A stretch of 58,425 nucleotides of DNA. Origin: Cognatazoarcus halotolerans. Its GTDB lineage: Bacteria; Pseudomonadota; Gammaproteobacteria; Burkholderiales; Rhodocyclaceae. The first letter of the stretch is position 1. Every line of letters starts with the position of its first letter. The notes beneath the pieces are model-generated. The model did not search any database. It was not told the origin of the DNA and worked only from the letters and a program-made list of their open reading frames with translations. Of this stretch, positions 1 to 10,307 are shown one piece after another. The position numbers and the translations under genes are program-made. Where the stretch lies: contig NZ_WUAF01000024.1 of NCBI RefSeq assembly GCF_009800965.1, positions 1 through 58,425 of the forward strand. The letters are read 5' to 3'.

Positions 1-53
1 AGACCGCGCCGATGATAGTGCCCATCCGGGTGTGAAAGTAGGTCATCGTCAGA
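1..53 (+). rRNA. rrf: 5S ribosomal RNA, 3' end (partial)
   Basis: The first ~53 bases match the conserved 3' part of bacterial 5S rRNA, including the GATGATAGTG and GTAGGTCATCGTC segments that form helices IV/V and the closing strand of helix I. The 5' half lies outside the window, so an rRNA operon presumably ends here, read left to right. The exact mature 3' end is uncertain by a few bases. A strong terminator follows within 10 bases. Confidence 0.93.
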
Positions 54-62
54 CTAACCAAA

Positions 63-93
63 AAAGGCCCCTGATAATCCATCAGGGGCCTTT
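63..93 (+). terminator. Intrinsic terminator of the rRNA operon
   Basis: A perfect 13-bp stem (AAAGGCCCCTGAT / ATCAGGGGCCTTT) with a 5-nt loop sits about 10 bases after the 5S end. The A-rich 5' side and T-rich 3' side are typical of a Rho-independent terminator. Confidence 0.9.
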
Positions 94-290
94 CCATGTC
101 TACAGAGGCGGTCCCGGCAGTCTGGACACGGCGACAAGTGGCTGCTGCTCTCCTGAAAAGGCCCGATAATCAGGATCCCATGGAGATCAGTGATCGCCCC
201 GGGTTTCCTAGGCGGTTTGCCTGCTCGCGGCGTGACGCCGCTCAAACTCCACTGGGACCTGACGACTGAACAGGTCGATCTTTCCCCTAA
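94..290. other. Intergenic stretch with no supported gene
   Basis: Between the rRNA terminator and the stop of the CBS-domain gene I see no convincing coding frame, tRNA or repeat. A short minus-strand open frame in this stretch has no recognisable start context or protein features and is treated as chance. Confidence 0.5.
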
Positions 291-734
291 CTACGGCGCC
301 AAATCTCCGGAAATGTAGCTCGCAAGGTGATTGATCGTAGCGGCCTGTTCCGCGATAACCGCTTTGACTGCATCTCCAATAGTTACTATGCCGACCAATG
401 CGCCGTGATCTACGACCGGCAGATGGCGAATCCTGTTTTCGGTCATCATTTGCATGAGACTATCGAGTGTTTGCGTTGGAGAAACCGTCAGGACGTTCGA
501 CGTCATGAGATCAGATATCTTGCTGTCCCGGGAGCTCAGACCATGAAGCACCACTTTGCGGGCGTAATCACGCTCGGTAAAAATCCCGAGAAGTCGAGTT
601 CCCTCCGTAACCAGAACTGCGCCAACATCGTTTTCAGCCATGATCTTGAGCGCATCTAGTATGGAGGTCTCAGGTGAGGTACAAAGAACCTTACTGCCCT
701 TACGCTCCAGAATCTGACCGACCGAAGTACTCAT
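291..734 (-). CDS. CBS domain-pair protein
   Basis: A 147-residue protein made almost entirely of two CBS domains (about residues 8-62 and 74-130), with the typical GIFTERDYARKV and GIVTIGDAVKA ends of each repeat. CBS pairs bind adenine nucleotides or S-adenosylmethionine and act as energy or ligand sensors. Stand-alone pairs like this usually have no known partner. An upstream in-frame ATG would add 11 residues, but the ATG at 734 is preceded by a purine-rich GGAAGAGAGG at good spacing and fits the family start (MSTSVGQIL). The gene is monocistronic, on the opposite strand to the rRNA operon. The specific cellular role cannot be told from sequence. Confidence 0.85.
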   Translation of the reverse strand: MSTSVGQILERKGSKVLCTSPETSILDALKIMAENDVGAVLVTEGTRLLGIFTERDYARKVVLHGLSSRDSKISDLMTSNVLTVSPTQTLDSLMQMMTENRIRHLPVVDHGALVGIVTIGDAVKAVIAEQAATINHLASYISGDLAP

Positions 735-950
735 GTATGGCCTCTCTTCCTTTTTATGTATTCGCAAAAGTATGACGGGCCAAGATGGCCTTTCATCGCG
801 TTGTCAGGTGCGCATCTACTATTAGCGCTCCATGATCCATGTTAATGCTTCAACTGACAAGAGCATACGGGAACCAAGGGGACGGCAAGGGCAAGCGGGC
901 GGGTCGATTACGTGCATGGTACGGTCAGTAACCAACACGCGCACCGGTTT

Positions 951-1778
951 TCAGATTTCGAGGTTGTCTATCAAGCGCGTCTTCCCGAGCCTTGCCGCTG
1001 CTAGCACCACCAAGCTTCGATCATCGCTGCCGGGCCGTTGTAGGTCTTCGCGTCTGCGAACCGAAACATAGTCCGGCCGCCAGCCGTTTTCTGTCAGCTC
1101 TGCGACCGCAGTCCGTTCCAGTTCATCGAATGATCGGCAGCCATTCCTGAGTTGTTCGCGGAGGTTCAACAATGTTCTGTAAAGACGTGGTGCTTCTCTT
1201 CTTTCTTCCGCAGTTAGATAGCCATTTCGGGATGACAGTGCAAGGCCGTCATCAGCCCGAACTGTTTCACCGGGCAGGACCTCGATAGGCATCGCGAACT
1301 GATGAACCATGTTGCTAAGGATCATCAGCTGCTGATAATCCTTCTTGCCGAAAAGGGCGATGTCTGGCTGGACGATATTCAACAACTTCATCACAACAGT
1401 GGCCACGCCCCGAAAATGTCCTGCCCGGAACTCGCCCTCTAGCGTTTTTGTCTGCTCTGCTGCGGGTTCGACATGGTAATTCTGGGGGTTTGGGTACATT
1501 TCCTGTTCGATGGGGGCGAGCAGATGCCGGACCCCGGCACGTTCGAGCTTGTCGCAGTCAGCTTCGAGTGTTCGAGGATATTGGTCGAAGTCCTCGTTTG
1601 GGCCGAACTGAAGGCGGTTCACAAAAATGCTTGCGACCACAGTATCAGCGCGTTCGGCTGCCTGACGCATTAAGGCAATATGCCCTTCGTGCAGATTTCC
1701 CATCGTTGGGACAAAGGCGACGCGTCCGAGGCTTGCACGAGCGGAGCGAAACGCTGCGACGGATCTGTAAATTTGCAT
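951..1778 (-). CDS. panC: Pantothenate synthetase (pantoate--beta-alanine ligase)
   Basis: Catalyses ATP-dependent condensation of pantoate with beta-alanine, the last step of pantothenate synthesis, in the cytoplasm. The protein (275 aa) begins [11 protein letters not shown] and carries the nucleotidyltransferase signature [10 protein letters not shown] (HxGH-type), then [29 protein letters not shown] and the FGKKDYQQL segment, all diagnostic of PanC. The start at 1778 was chosen over an in-frame ATG six codons upstream because it matches the family N-terminus and does not overlap panB. It lies 8 nt after panB on the same strand, so the two last pathway-specific enzymes are co-transcribed. 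Confidence 0.96.
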   Translation of the reverse strand: MQIYRSVAAFRSARASLGRVAFVPTMGNLHEGHIALMRQAAERADTVVASIFVNRLQFGPNEDFDQYPRTLEADCDKLERAGVRHLLAPIEQEMYPNPQNYHVEPAAEQTKTLEGEFRAGHFRGVATVVMKLLNIVQPDIALFGKKDYQQLMILSNMVHQFAMPIEVLPGETVRADDGLALSSRNGYLTAEERREAPRLYRTLLNLREQLRNGCRSFDELERTAVAELTENGWRPDYVSVRRREDLQRPGSDDRSLVVLAAARLGKTRLIDNLEI

Positions 1779-1786
1779 AACGGCTA

Positions 1787-2602
1787 TCAGTAGCAATGTT
1801 CGGCGGACGGGAACGTGCCGTCCTTGACCGAGGTGACGTAGCGCGTAACGGCTTCGTCGATGCTCGAGGAACCGATCATGAAGTTCTTGACGAAGCGGGC
1901 TTTGTGTCCGGGGAATACGCCGATCAGATCATGCAATACAAGTACCTGACCATCGCAGTCAGGGCCTGCGCCAATTCCGATCGTGCCCATGCTAGTTAGT
2001 GTGCTGGTCAAATCAGCGGCTACGTGTGCGGGCACCATTTCCAAGACTACGAGTGCTGCACCGGCCTGTTCGAGCGCGAGCGCATCCGATTTCAGCCTGG
2101 CCGCCCCATCGTCTGTACGACCCTGGACGCGATAGCCTCCGAGTTGATGTACCGATTGCGGCGTAAGCCCGATATGAGCACACACCGGCACGCCGCGTTC
2201 GACGAGGAAGCTGACTGTATCCGCCATGAAAGCGCCACCTTCGAGTTTCACCATCTGGGCGCCCGCGGCCATGAGGCACGCAGCGTTGCGCATCGCCTGT
2301 TCGCGACTTTCGTGGTAACTGCCGAAGGCCATATCCGCCACGATGAACGGGCGGGAGCATCCTCGCGCAACGCATTCCGTGTGGTAGATCATGTGCTCAA
2401 GGGTGACTGGAAGTGTGGTCTTTTGGCCTTGCAGGACATTGCCCAAGGAATCGCCGACAAGGATGACGTCCACGCCACAACGTTCGAGCAAGGCCGCAAA
2501 GCTCGCATCGTAGCCTGTGACCATTGCAATCTTTCGCCCTTCGTCGCGCATCTTGGCGAGTGAGTGCAGATTTACCGGCTTCTGTTCCTGTAGGTAGCTC
2601 AT
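1787..2602 (-). CDS. panB: 3-methyl-2-oxobutanoate hydroxymethyltransferase
   Basis: Transfers a hydroxymethyl group from 5,10-methylenetetrahydrofolate to alpha-ketoisovalerate to give ketopantoate, the first committed step toward pantothenate. At 271 aa it has the normal family length, with [23 protein letters not shown] (metal-binding Asp), VKLEGG and AHIGLTPQS motifs. A strong Shine-Dalgarno AGGAGGG lies just upstream of the ATG. Located 73 nt after the deoxynucleoside kinase gene and immediately before panC. The folate-cofactor gene folK is in the same array, though the link may be only co-transcription. Confidence 0.97.
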   Translation of the reverse strand: MSYLQEQKPVNLHSLAKMRDEGRKIAMVTGYDASFAALLERCGVDVILVGDSLGNVLQGQKTTLPVTLEHMIYHTECVARGCSRPFIVADMAFGSYHESREQAMRNAACLMAAGAQMVKLEGGAFMADTVSFLVERGVPVCAHIGLTPQSVHQLGGYRVQGRTDDGAARLKSDALALEQAGAALVVLEMVPAHVAADLTSTLTSMGTIGIGAGPDCDGQVLVLHDLIGVFPGHKARFVKNFMIGSSSIDEAVTRYVTSVKDGTFPSAEHCY

Positions 2603-2675
2603 CCGTACCCTCCTGTGAAGGCGGCAGTTAACATCAAACTGCTGCGTCGCACAAGCCTGTTTGGAGAAAAGTACG

Positions 2676-3311
2676 CTAGGCCGCGTAGCCGAAGAATTCC
2701 CTGAAGCTACGCATGTTCCTCAGGCGTTCCACCAAGAGTTCGAAATCTTCTTCGTGATCGGCCGGATTGAGAATTTCCGCGTCTACGATGAACACCGGTG
2801 CAGCCTGGTACTCATAGAAGAAGCGCGCGTAACTGTCGGCGACTTTTTCGAGATATGTCTCGCTGATTCGTCGCTCGGCTTCGAGGCCACGTTTGCGTAC
2901 GCGTTCCACCAGCGTTTCGGGCTTTGCCTGCAAATAAACCACGAGGTCGGGAGCAGGTGCGATTCTCGGTTTCAGGCTGTCGAAAAGCCGCCGATAAAGT
3001 GCCAACTCGTCGTCGCCCAGATTCAGACCGGCAAACAGCGGATCCTTGTCGAGGAGAAAGTCGCTGACGATGCGCTGCGTGTCTTCCGCGTGGAGGAATG
3101 CCAGCTGATCGATGCGTTGATAAAGAAAAGACAGCTGGGTGGGAAAGGCCCAGCGTTCCATGTCCTGATAGAAGCGCGCGAGGAACGGGTTCAATTCCGG
3201 CTGTTCCAGGATCGGTTTTGCGGCCAGCCGTTCGGTGAGGCGTCGGGCCAGCGAAGTCTTGCCCGCCCCGATGGGGCCCTCCACCACTATGTACCTTGCC
3301 TTTTCAAGCAT
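2676..3311 (-). CDS. Deoxynucleoside kinase family protein
   Basis: A 211-aa kinase with the P-loop [11 protein letters not shown] near the N-terminus, the DRS/ERR-type region around [13 protein letters not shown], and the lid segment [17 protein letters not shown]. These features place it in the deoxyadenosine/deoxyguanosine kinase (dNK) family, which phosphorylates deoxynucleosides for salvage. Substrate preference cannot be read from the sequence. An in-frame ATG 18 codons upstream exists, but [12 protein letters not shown] directly precedes the P-loop as in homologues, with GAGG upstream. It lies between folK and panB, a placement I recall in related betaproteobacteria. Confidence 0.88.
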   Translation of the reverse strand: MLEKARYIVVEGPIGAGKTSLARRLTERLAAKPILEQPELNPFLARFYQDMERWAFPTQLSFLYQRIDQLAFLHAEDTQRIVSDFLLDKDPLFAGLNLGDDELALYRRLFDSLKPRIAPAPDLVVYLQAKPETLVERVRKRGLEAERRISETYLEKVADSYARFFYEYQAAPVFIVDAEILNPADHEEDFELLVERLRNMRSFREFFGYAA

Positions 3312-3480
3312 CCGCGTGTGCCTCGTGCCCCGAAATGAAATGGAGATTTTGCGTAGCATACACAAGGCTGCGGGCGGGGGGTAAGTGTGTTTGGCTGATC
3401 CCCGGTGGGGCTCTGCGCTCCGAGACGCGTCTGTATGGCGTTCCCGAATCGGTACGAGGGCAGGGGGCGGGAATCCCGGC

Positions 3481-3981
3481 TCAAGCCTCGATTCTTGCGA
3501 TGCGTTGATCGGAAACGGATCTGAGCAGATCAGCGACCGGGCCGCGACCTGGAATTACGAGACCCGGTGCGATTTCATGGAGTGGATGCAAGACGAAGGC
3601 GCGCAGGTGCATGCGGGGATGCGGAACGGTCAGACCAGTCTCGTCAATCACACGCTCGTCGTACATGAGTAGATCCAGGTCGAGTGTACGTGCGGCGAGC
3701 TGTGCTGGACGCACCCTTCCGTGATCCGTTTCCGTCTTTAGCAGAGCCGCAAGGAGTTCTTGCGGGCTCAAGGCGGTGTCGAGTGCAACCACTGCGTTGT
3801 AGTAATCCGGCTGCCCGTCACTGACCCCGATGGGTGCTGTGCGATAAATGCTGGAGCGGTTCAACAGCGACGTCTTGTCCAGCCGGGAGAGGCTGTCAAA
3901 TGCCGACTGAAGAGAAATAACCGGTTGTCCGAGATTGGCTCCGAGTGCAACGTAGGCGCGTGATGGGCGCGCGGCCTTCAT
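3481..3981 (-). CDS. folK: 2-amino-4-hydroxy-6-hydroxymethyldihydropteridine pyrophosphokinase (HPPK)
   Basis: Transfers pyrophosphate from ATP to 6-hydroxymethyl-7,8-dihydropterin in folate synthesis. The 166-aa protein has the HPPK landmarks: AYVALGANLG at the start, SSIYRTAPIG, DYYNAVVALDT, and the catalytic block RTLDLDLLMYD followed by VPHPRMHLRAFVLHPL. Its ATG overlaps the pcnB stop codon by 4 nt, indicating translational coupling. A ~170-nt gap separates it from the downstream kinase gene. Confidence 0.97.
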   Translation of the reverse strand: MKAARPSRAYVALGANLGQPVISLQSAFDSLSRLDKTSLLNRSSIYRTAPIGVSDGQPDYYNAVVALDTALSPQELLAALLKTETDHGRVRPAQLAARTLDLDLLMYDERVIDETGLTVPHPRMHLRAFVLHPLHEIAPGLVIPGRGPVADLLRSVSDQRIARIEA

Positions 3982-5324
3982 TCTCCCGAGGCCCCTGGGG
4001 TAGCACCGGCAGCCGGTGATTTGCGTCGCTTGCGGCGGCGCTTGCGCGGGGCGTCGCTATCCGGCTGCAGAAGTGCTGCGCGTTCATCGTGGCCCGCGTG
4101 TGAGAAGCGTTCCCACCAGTCGGCCAGCTCCATGGGTAATTCACCGGATTCGGCACGAAGCCTGAGGAAATCCCAGCCGGCACGGTAGCGGGGCTGCTCT
4201 ATAACTCTGTACGGGGCTTTGCCGGAGCGCTTTTCGAAGCGGGGTTGCAGGGCCCAGATGTCCTTGATGTCACCGGCAATGCGTCGCGTGATGGCCAGCT
4301 TGCCCGCCTGCTGATCCAGTACCTGGTCCATGGCCGCAAACAGCGCTGGGTAGATTGCTTCACCGTCAGCCTTGCGACTTTCCCATGCCGCGAGAACTTC
4401 ATGCCACAGCAGCGTTGCAAACAAAAAGCCGGGAGACACGGGCTTGCCCTGACGAACCCGTTGGTCTGTATTTTCAAGTGAGAGCCAGACGAAGCGTTCG
4501 CCCAGTGGTTGCTCGAGGATGACGTCGAGCAACGGCAGCAAGCCGTGATGGAGCCCTTCCTCGCGAAGTTGCTTGAGGCAGGTGACTGCATGCCCGGAAA
4601 AAAGCAGCTTGAGCATCTCGTCGAAGAGGCGAGCTGGCGGGACATTGTCGATCAGCATTGCCATTTCGCGGATCGGTTTGCGCGCGTCAGGATCGATACT
4701 GAGTCCGAGCTTCGCGCCGAGGCGCACTGCACGGAGCATCCTTACCGGGTCCTCGCGATAGCGGGTACGCGGGTCCCCGATTATCCGCAGCGTCTTCTGC
4801 TGCAGGTCAGCGACGCCGTGATGGTAGTCGTGGATGGTTTCGTCCGAGGGGTCGTAGTAAAGCGCATTGACCGTGAAGTCGCGGCGGGTTGCGTCTTCCT
4901 GCTGGTTGCCGAAAACGTTGTCTCGCAGGATGCGGCCATGTTCGTCGGTCTCTGTCGATTCCGCGTCCTGTCCGGCGCGGAACGTCGAGACCTCGATGGT
5001 TTCCGGCCCGCTCATGACATGCACGATCTTGAACCGTCGGCCGATGATTCGCGAACGTCGAAAGCTTTCGCGTACCTGTTCGGGTGTCGCACTCGTGGCA
5101 ACGTCAAAATCCTTCGGTGTCAGTCCGGCCAGCAGATCCCGTACTGCGCCACCGACCACATAGGCTTTGTAGCCGCGCTCCTGAAGTACGGCGCAAACCT
5201 TTCGTGCCGCCGGTGAAAGTTGCTCGCGCCGCAGGCCATGACGATCGACCGGGATGATGGCGAGTTCCGCGGAGCTCGTCGCTTCCGTCCGCTTGAAAAC
5301 CCGGCGGAGCAGTTTTCGAATCAT
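3978..5324 (-). CDS. pcnB: Poly(A) polymerase I
   Basis: Adds 3' poly(A) tails to RNAs and so promotes their decay. The 448-aa protein has the class II nucleotidyltransferase core: VVGGAVRDLL, PKDFDVATSATPEQV (catalytic DxD), RRFKIVHV, then RRDFTVNALYYD and EDPVRMLRAVR, which distinguish PAP/CCA enzymes. The C-terminus is very basic (KRRRKRRKS), as in bacterial PAPs, presumably for RNA contact. CCA-adding enzyme is the alternative, but the long C-terminal basic tail and folK linkage favour PcnB. The gene follows a 99-nt gap after the HAD gene that holds a small palindrome. Confidence 0.94.
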   Translation of the reverse strand: MIRKLLRRVFKRTEATSSAELAIIPVDRHGLRREQLSPAARKVCAVLQERGYKAYVVGGAVRDLLAGLTPKDFDVATSATPEQVRESFRRSRIIGRRFKIVHVMSGPETIEVSTFRAGQDAESTETDEHGRILRDNVFGNQQEDATRRDFTVNALYYDPSDETIHDYHHGVADLQQKTLRIIGDPRTRYREDPVRMLRAVRLGAKLGLSIDPDARKPIREMAMLIDNVPPARLFDEMLKLLFSGHAVTCLKQLREEGLHHGLLPLLDVILEQPLGERFVWLSLENTDQRVRQGKPVSPGFLFATLLWHEVLAAWESRKADGEAIYPALFAAMDQVLDQQAGKLAITRRIAGDIKDIWALQPRFEKRSGKAPYRVIEQPRYRAGWDFLRLRAESGELPMELADWWERFSHAGHDERAALLQPDSDAPRKRRRKRRKSPAAGATPGASGE

Positions 5325-5342
5325 TGCCAGGGTGAGTCTCTC

Positions 5343-5356
5343 AGGTTTGTAAACCT
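5343..5356. promoter_or_regulatory. Small palindrome upstream of pcnB
   Basis: AGGTTTGTAAACCT is a 6-bp inverted repeat around a 2-nt centre, lying 19 nt before the pcnB start codon. It could be a regulator site or a short RNA hairpin near the ribosome binding site. No regulator is identifiable. Confidence 0.25.
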
Positions 5357-5423
5357 CGGAATGATAACTGAACCGTTGCCCTGCCTGTGAAAAAGGCGGG
5401 TTTCGGGTCGATTCGTTGCACGA

Positions 5424-6086
5424 TCATCGCAGGCTGATCACGGGCCAGCCGCGCCGTTCGGCATGACTGCGCAGGGTGTCGTCCGGGTCCACCGCGACTG
5501 GATTGGTGATTTTTTCGAGCAGCGGAAGATCGTTGTGCGAGTCGCTATAGAAATAGCTCGATCGAAAGCTGCCGAAGAACAGTCCCATGGATTCGAGCCA
5601 GGCATCGACGCGCGCGATCTTGCCGGCCTTGAATGCCGGTGTACCCCGCGGCTGCCCGGTAAAGCAGCCGTCCTGCTGGGCCGGAATGGTCGCGACGAGA
5701 TGGGGAATGCCGAAGGCTCGCGCGATCGGACCCGTAACAAAGCTGTTGGTTGCGGTCACGATCGCCACCAGGGCGCCCGATTCGATGTGGCCGCGGACAA
5801 GGCTGCGGGCAGCCGCCGTCATCATCGGTTCGATCCGTTCCGCCATGAACTCGCGGTGCCAGGCGTCGAGTTCCGCGCGCGAATGGCGGGCCAGCGGCGC
5901 CAGCTGGAAGTCGAGAAAGGCGTGGATATCGAGCGTGCCGGCCTTGTAGTGTTCATAGAACTCGAGATTTCGCGCTTCGTATATCTCCCGGTCCACAACG
6001 CCACGGCCGATCAGGAATTGCGCCCACTCGAAGTCAGAGTCACCGGCGAGCAGGGTGTTGTCGAGGTCGAAGAGAACGAGGTCCAT
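5424..6086 (-). CDS. HAD-superfamily subfamily IB phosphatase
   Basis: A 220-aa HAD hydrolase with motif I DLDNTLLAGDSD at residues 6-17, motif II near VAIVTATNSF, and motif IV SDSHNDLPLLE. The alpha-helical cap after motif I and the overall length match the SerB-like IB subfamily, whose members dephosphorylate small molecules; some are annotated as histidinol-phosphatase or phosphoserine phosphatase-like. The exact substrate is not evident. It lies 21 nt after hda and 99 nt before pcnB in the same minus-strand array. Confidence 0.85.
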   Translation of the reverse strand: MDLVLFDLDNTLLAGDSDFEWAQFLIGRGVVDREIYEARNLEFYEHYKAGTLDIHAFLDFQLAPLARHSRAELDAWHREFMAERIEPMMTAAARSLVRGHIESGALVAIVTATNSFVTGPIARAFGIPHLVATIPAQQDGCFTGQPRGTPAFKAGKIARVDAWLESMGLFFGSFRSSYFYSDSHNDLPLLEKITNPVAVDPDDTLRSHAERRGWPVISLR

Positions 6087-6107
6087 TCGGTGTTTCCGCG
6101 TAAGGGT

Positions 6108-6782
6108 TCAGATATCCAGACCACGCTGCATCAGCTCGCGGAGCAGCGGCAGCGTGATCGGGCGTTTTTGTTCGAGAGAGCTTGCGTCGAGTGCGTCCAT
6201 CACGGCGAGCAGGCTTGGCATGTCACGGCGGCCATGGCGCAGGAGGTAGGCCACCACGTCGGTGTCGAGCCGCAATCCCCGTCGTTCGGCCATGCCATGC
6301 AGGATGCTGGCACGTTCGTCGTCCGCCAGCGGCAGGACTTCGAAGACCAGACATTGACCGATGCGGGTGCGAAGATCCTCGCGCAAGGGTAATCCCAAGG
6401 GCGGTCTGTCGGCGCTAAGGAGCAGCGTCTGGCCAAGCGATCCGGCCCTGTTGAAGCTGTTGAAAAGCGCGATCTGGGCTGTTTCGGAAAGCGCTCCGAC
6501 ATTGTCGATGGCGAGTAGCAGGCCCTCGTCCTCGGGCAGGCAGGCACCGGCCTCGCGGGCGTCGATGGCAATCGCCGGGCGGCCGCCATCCCGAGCAGCG
6601 GCCGTTGTTGCCTCGAGCAGATGGCTGCGACCGCATCCGTGGGCGCCCCACAGGAGAAGGTGGTCTGCCAGTGTGTCGGCCCTCTCGCGCAGGGCCGCGA
6701 CGAGCGCCGCGTTTGCGCCGACGATGAAGTTGTCGAAGCGCGGCGGGGCGTCCTTCGTGATGTCGAGCACCAGTTGTTTCAT
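6108..6782 (-). CDS. hda: DnaA regulatory inactivator Hda
   Basis: Hda works with the DNA-loaded beta clamp to stimulate ATP hydrolysis by DnaA (RIDA) and so prevents over-initiation of replication. The 224-aa protein has an N-terminal clamp-binding peptide QLVLDI (residues 3-8), a DnaA-like AAA+ core with the WGAHGCGRSHLLEA P-loop, the Walker B-like LLAIDNVG, and the sensor-2 region ending in LMQRGLDI. It lacks the DnaA DNA-binding domain. The ATG overlaps the stop of the upstream permease gene by 4 nt. Confidence 0.92.
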   Translation of the reverse strand: MKQLVLDITKDAPPRFDNFIVGANAALVAALRERADTLADHLLLWGAHGCGRSHLLEATTAAARDGGRPAIAIDAREAGACLPEDEGLLLAIDNVGALSETAQIALFNSFNRAGSLGQTLLLSADRPPLGLPLREDLRTRIGQCLVFEVLPLADDERASILHGMAERRGLRLDTDVVAYLLRHGRRDMPSLLAVMDALDASSLEQKRPITLPLLRELMQRGLDI

Positions 6783-7870
6783 TGATCGACCTTCGCGCCA
6801 TCACCATCGCCGCGGTACAGGCTGCTCTCCAGGTACAGCGTGCGCAGTTCCCGTCCGCCGACGAGCAGCGCGGCGCTGACCGGCAGCGCGACCAGCACCC
6901 CGACGAAGCCGAACAGTTCTCCGAACGCCATGAGCGCGAAGATCACTGCGAGCGGATGGAGGCCGATACGCTCCCCGACCAGATAAGGCGTCAGAAGAAA
7001 GCTCTCGACCAGCTGCCCCAGACTGTACACCACCGCCACGCCAATGATGGGGGGCCAGCCCTGGGCTTGCAGCAACGCGGCCATCAGGGCAAGCAGAAGG
7101 CCGGCGCTGAAGCCGACGAAGGGAATGAAAACCAGCAGGCCGGTCATCACGCCGACCGGTAGAGCAAAGCGCAGCCCCGCCAGCCACAGCCCGATACTGT
7201 AGAAGATTGCCAGCAGGAGCATTACCGAGAGCTGGCCGCGCAGGAATTCCGACATGACCTGATCGACTTCCGATAGCAACTTCGTGGTCCGCGCGTGCCA
7301 TGGGCGTGGCACCGTGTCCTCGAGGTAGCCGAGGATGCGCGGCCACTCCTGCAGCAGATAGAACATCACCAGCGGTACGAGGAACAGGTTGGCCACTACG
7401 CCAACCAGCGCCATGCCGCCGCTGCGCGCTCGGGCCAGCAGCAAAGTCAGCACGTCCTGGGCGGTGCTCCAGTTGCCGGCCAGCCACTTGCGGATGGCTC
7501 CCGCGTCGAGCTGCAGGGTGACGCCGAGTTGGGTTTCAGCCCATGGCAGGACTTTGCTGTTAAGCAGATCTACCAGGTCCGGCAGGCGCTGCACCAGCGC
7601 GAGCCCCTCGCGGTATACCATTGGCGTGAGGATCAGGATCAGTAGCATCAGCATGATTCCCAGGCCGACGATCATCATGGTCACCGCGAGCGCGCGCGGG
7701 ATGCGTCTCGCCACCAGCCAATTGACCCCCGGATCGCAGATATAGGCGAGCACCGCGGCGACCACGAAGGGCGCCAGAATCGGCGAAAGCAGCCACAGGA
7801 GCCACAGCAGGCCGGCGCCGACCGCCAGCCAGGCCAGGGACTGCAGGCGGTCGGCACGATTCGAGGACAT
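6779..7870 (-). CDS. AI-2E family (PerM-like) membrane transporter
   Basis: A 363-aa inner-membrane protein with about seven or eight hydrophobic segments: two near the N-terminus, one after the long soluble loop, then a block of closely spaced helices. Motifs such as [14 protein letters not shown] near the N-terminus and FIPFVGF in the middle are typical of the AI-2E/PerM family. Members have been linked to autoinducer-2 or Na+/H+ transport; the substrate here is unknown. The start at 7870 ([10 protein letters not shown]) is preferred because the 29 upstream in-frame residues look like non-coding sequence. It is first in the minus-strand array and divergent from purM. Confidence 0.85.
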   Translation of the reverse strand: MSSNRADRLQSLAWLAVGAGLLWLLWLLSPILAPFVVAAVLAYICDPGVNWLVARRIPRALAVTMMIVGLGIMLMLLILILTPMVYREGLALVQRLPDLVDLLNSKVLPWAETQLGVTLQLDAGAIRKWLAGNWSTAQDVLTLLLARARSGGMALVGVVANLFLVPLVMFYLLQEWPRILGYLEDTVPRPWHARTTKLLSEVDQVMSEFLRGQLSVMLLLAIFYSIGLWLAGLRFALPVGVMTGLLVFIPFVGFSAGLLLALMAALLQAQGWPPIIGVAVVYSLGQLVESFLLTPYLVGERIGLHPLAVIFALMAFGELFGFVGVLVALPVSAALLVGGRELRTLYLESSLYRGDGDGAKVDQ

Positions 7871-8003
7871 TTCGGGTAAACTTCCGGTTTTTTGGGGCAA
7901 TCTTGCGCGCGATGCGGGCAAGGGCGTAACTCTATCCGCTCGCGGGGAGTCGCTCAACCACGCTGGTCGTCACGATTGCCATGCGCACCCGAGAGGAATC
8001 ACC

Positions 8004-9050
<1,047 letters not shown>

Positions 9051-9194
9051 TGCCGGGTCTTGGTCAGGCATGATCCCCGCAATGTCCGATCCCGGATGAA
9101 ACGAAGCGCAGCGGGTGCTGTCTTCACGCTCGAACGGGGATAGCCCTTTCGTGCCGGAGCGCAATGTGTTTCTACTCATTCGAGATTCTGCAAC

Positions 9195-10295
9195 ATGGCC
9201 ACGCTCCGTCGTCTGATTGCCGTAGTGAGTGCGCTTGGGTTGGTCGCCCTGGCGGGATTCGCGTATGTCGCCAACCGTTCGGTCGGCGGGGTTTCGACAC
9301 CGGCGGCCGATGCCGGCGGCAAGGACAAGGGGGCTCCGGTCAGCGTCGAGACCGCCGAGGTGGAGCGGATCGCCATGCCCGATGAACTCGGTGCGGTGGG
9401 AACGCTCAGGTCCAACGAGTCGGTGGTGCTGCGGCCGGAGATTGCGGGGCGTGTCTCGGCAATTCACTTTAAGGATGGCGCAGCCGTCAGCAAGGGGGCC
9501 TTGCTGGTTGTGCTGGACGCTGCGACGCAGCGGGCCGAACTCGCCCAGGCAAGGGCGAGCGAAGCCTTGGCGCGGACTAACGCGCAGCGCACCGAAGACC
9601 TTTTTCGTCGCAATTTCGTCAGCCAGCGTGCCCGCGACGAAGCCGCCGCTGCGCTGGCCGTCGCCCAGGCGGGTTCCGAACTGCTTGCTGCGCGCCTGCG
9701 ACAGACCGAGATCCGCGCCCCTTTCTCGGGCGTTGTCGGCATTCGCAGCGTGAGCGTGGGCGACTACGTCAAGGAAGGCGCCGATCTCATCAATCTCGAG
9801 GACATCGCCACCCTCAAGCTCGACTTCCGTCTGCCCGACATCTACCTCGCAAGGCTGAAACCCGGGCAGCTGCTGGTGGTCGCGAGCGATGCATTTCCCG
9901 ATAAATCCTTTTCGGCGCGTGTCGACGCGATCGATCCGCTGGTCGATGCCGAGGGCCGCGCCCTGCGGCTGCGCGCGCACCTCGACAATGCCGAAGGCCT
10001 GTTGCGGCCAGGCATGTTTGTCCGGGTGAGTCTGGTGATGGCTGAGCGGGAAGGGCTCGCCGTGCCGGAAGAGGCGCTGATGCCTTCCGGCGAGGGGCCG
10101 TTCGTGTTCGTGGTGCGCGATGACAAGGCGGTGCGGGTGGCAGTGACGACCGGCAGCCGGCGCAATGCCCAGATCGAGATCCGTTCCGGCGTCGGTGCCG
10201 GCGAGCGGGTGGTGACCGCGGGGCAGATCAAGTTGCACGATGGTTCGTCGGTCATCCAGGTCGATCGGCCGGCGACGCCCGGCGCGGCGAACTGA
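9195..10295 (+). CDS. RND efflux periplasmic adaptor (membrane fusion protein)
   Basis: Links an inner-membrane RND pump to an outer-membrane channel. The 366-aa protein has one N-terminal membrane anchor (residues 6-28), a barrel-sandwich lipoyl-like half motif around VVLRPEIAGRVSAIHFKDG, an alpha-helical hairpin rich in Ala/Arg (about residues 110-165), the return lipoyl strand TEIRAPFSGVVGIRSVSVGDYV, and a beta-barrel and membrane-proximal domain to the end. The closest recognised type is the MdtA/VexE-like adaptors. It is 12 nt upstream of the pump gene. No outer-membrane factor gene is adjacent. Confidence 0.92.
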   Translation: MATLRRLIAVVSALGLVALAGFAYVANRSVGGVSTPAADAGGKDKGAPVSVETAEVERIAMPDELGAVGTLRSNESVVLRPEIAGRVSAIHFKDGAAVSKGALLVVLDAATQRAELAQARASEALARTNAQRTEDLFRRNFVSQRARDEAAAALAVAQAGSELLAARLRQTEIRAPFSGVVGIRSVSVGDYVKEGADLINLEDIATLKLDFRLPDIYLARLKPGQLLVVASDAFPDKSFSARVDAIDPLVDAEGRALRLRAHLDNAEGLLRPGMFVRVSLVMAEREGLAVPEEALMPSGEGPFVFVVRDDKAVRVAVTTGSRRNAQIEIRSGVGAGERVVTAGQIKLHDGSSVIQVDRPATPGAAN

Positions 10296-10307
10296 GCGCC
10301 CGCCGTC

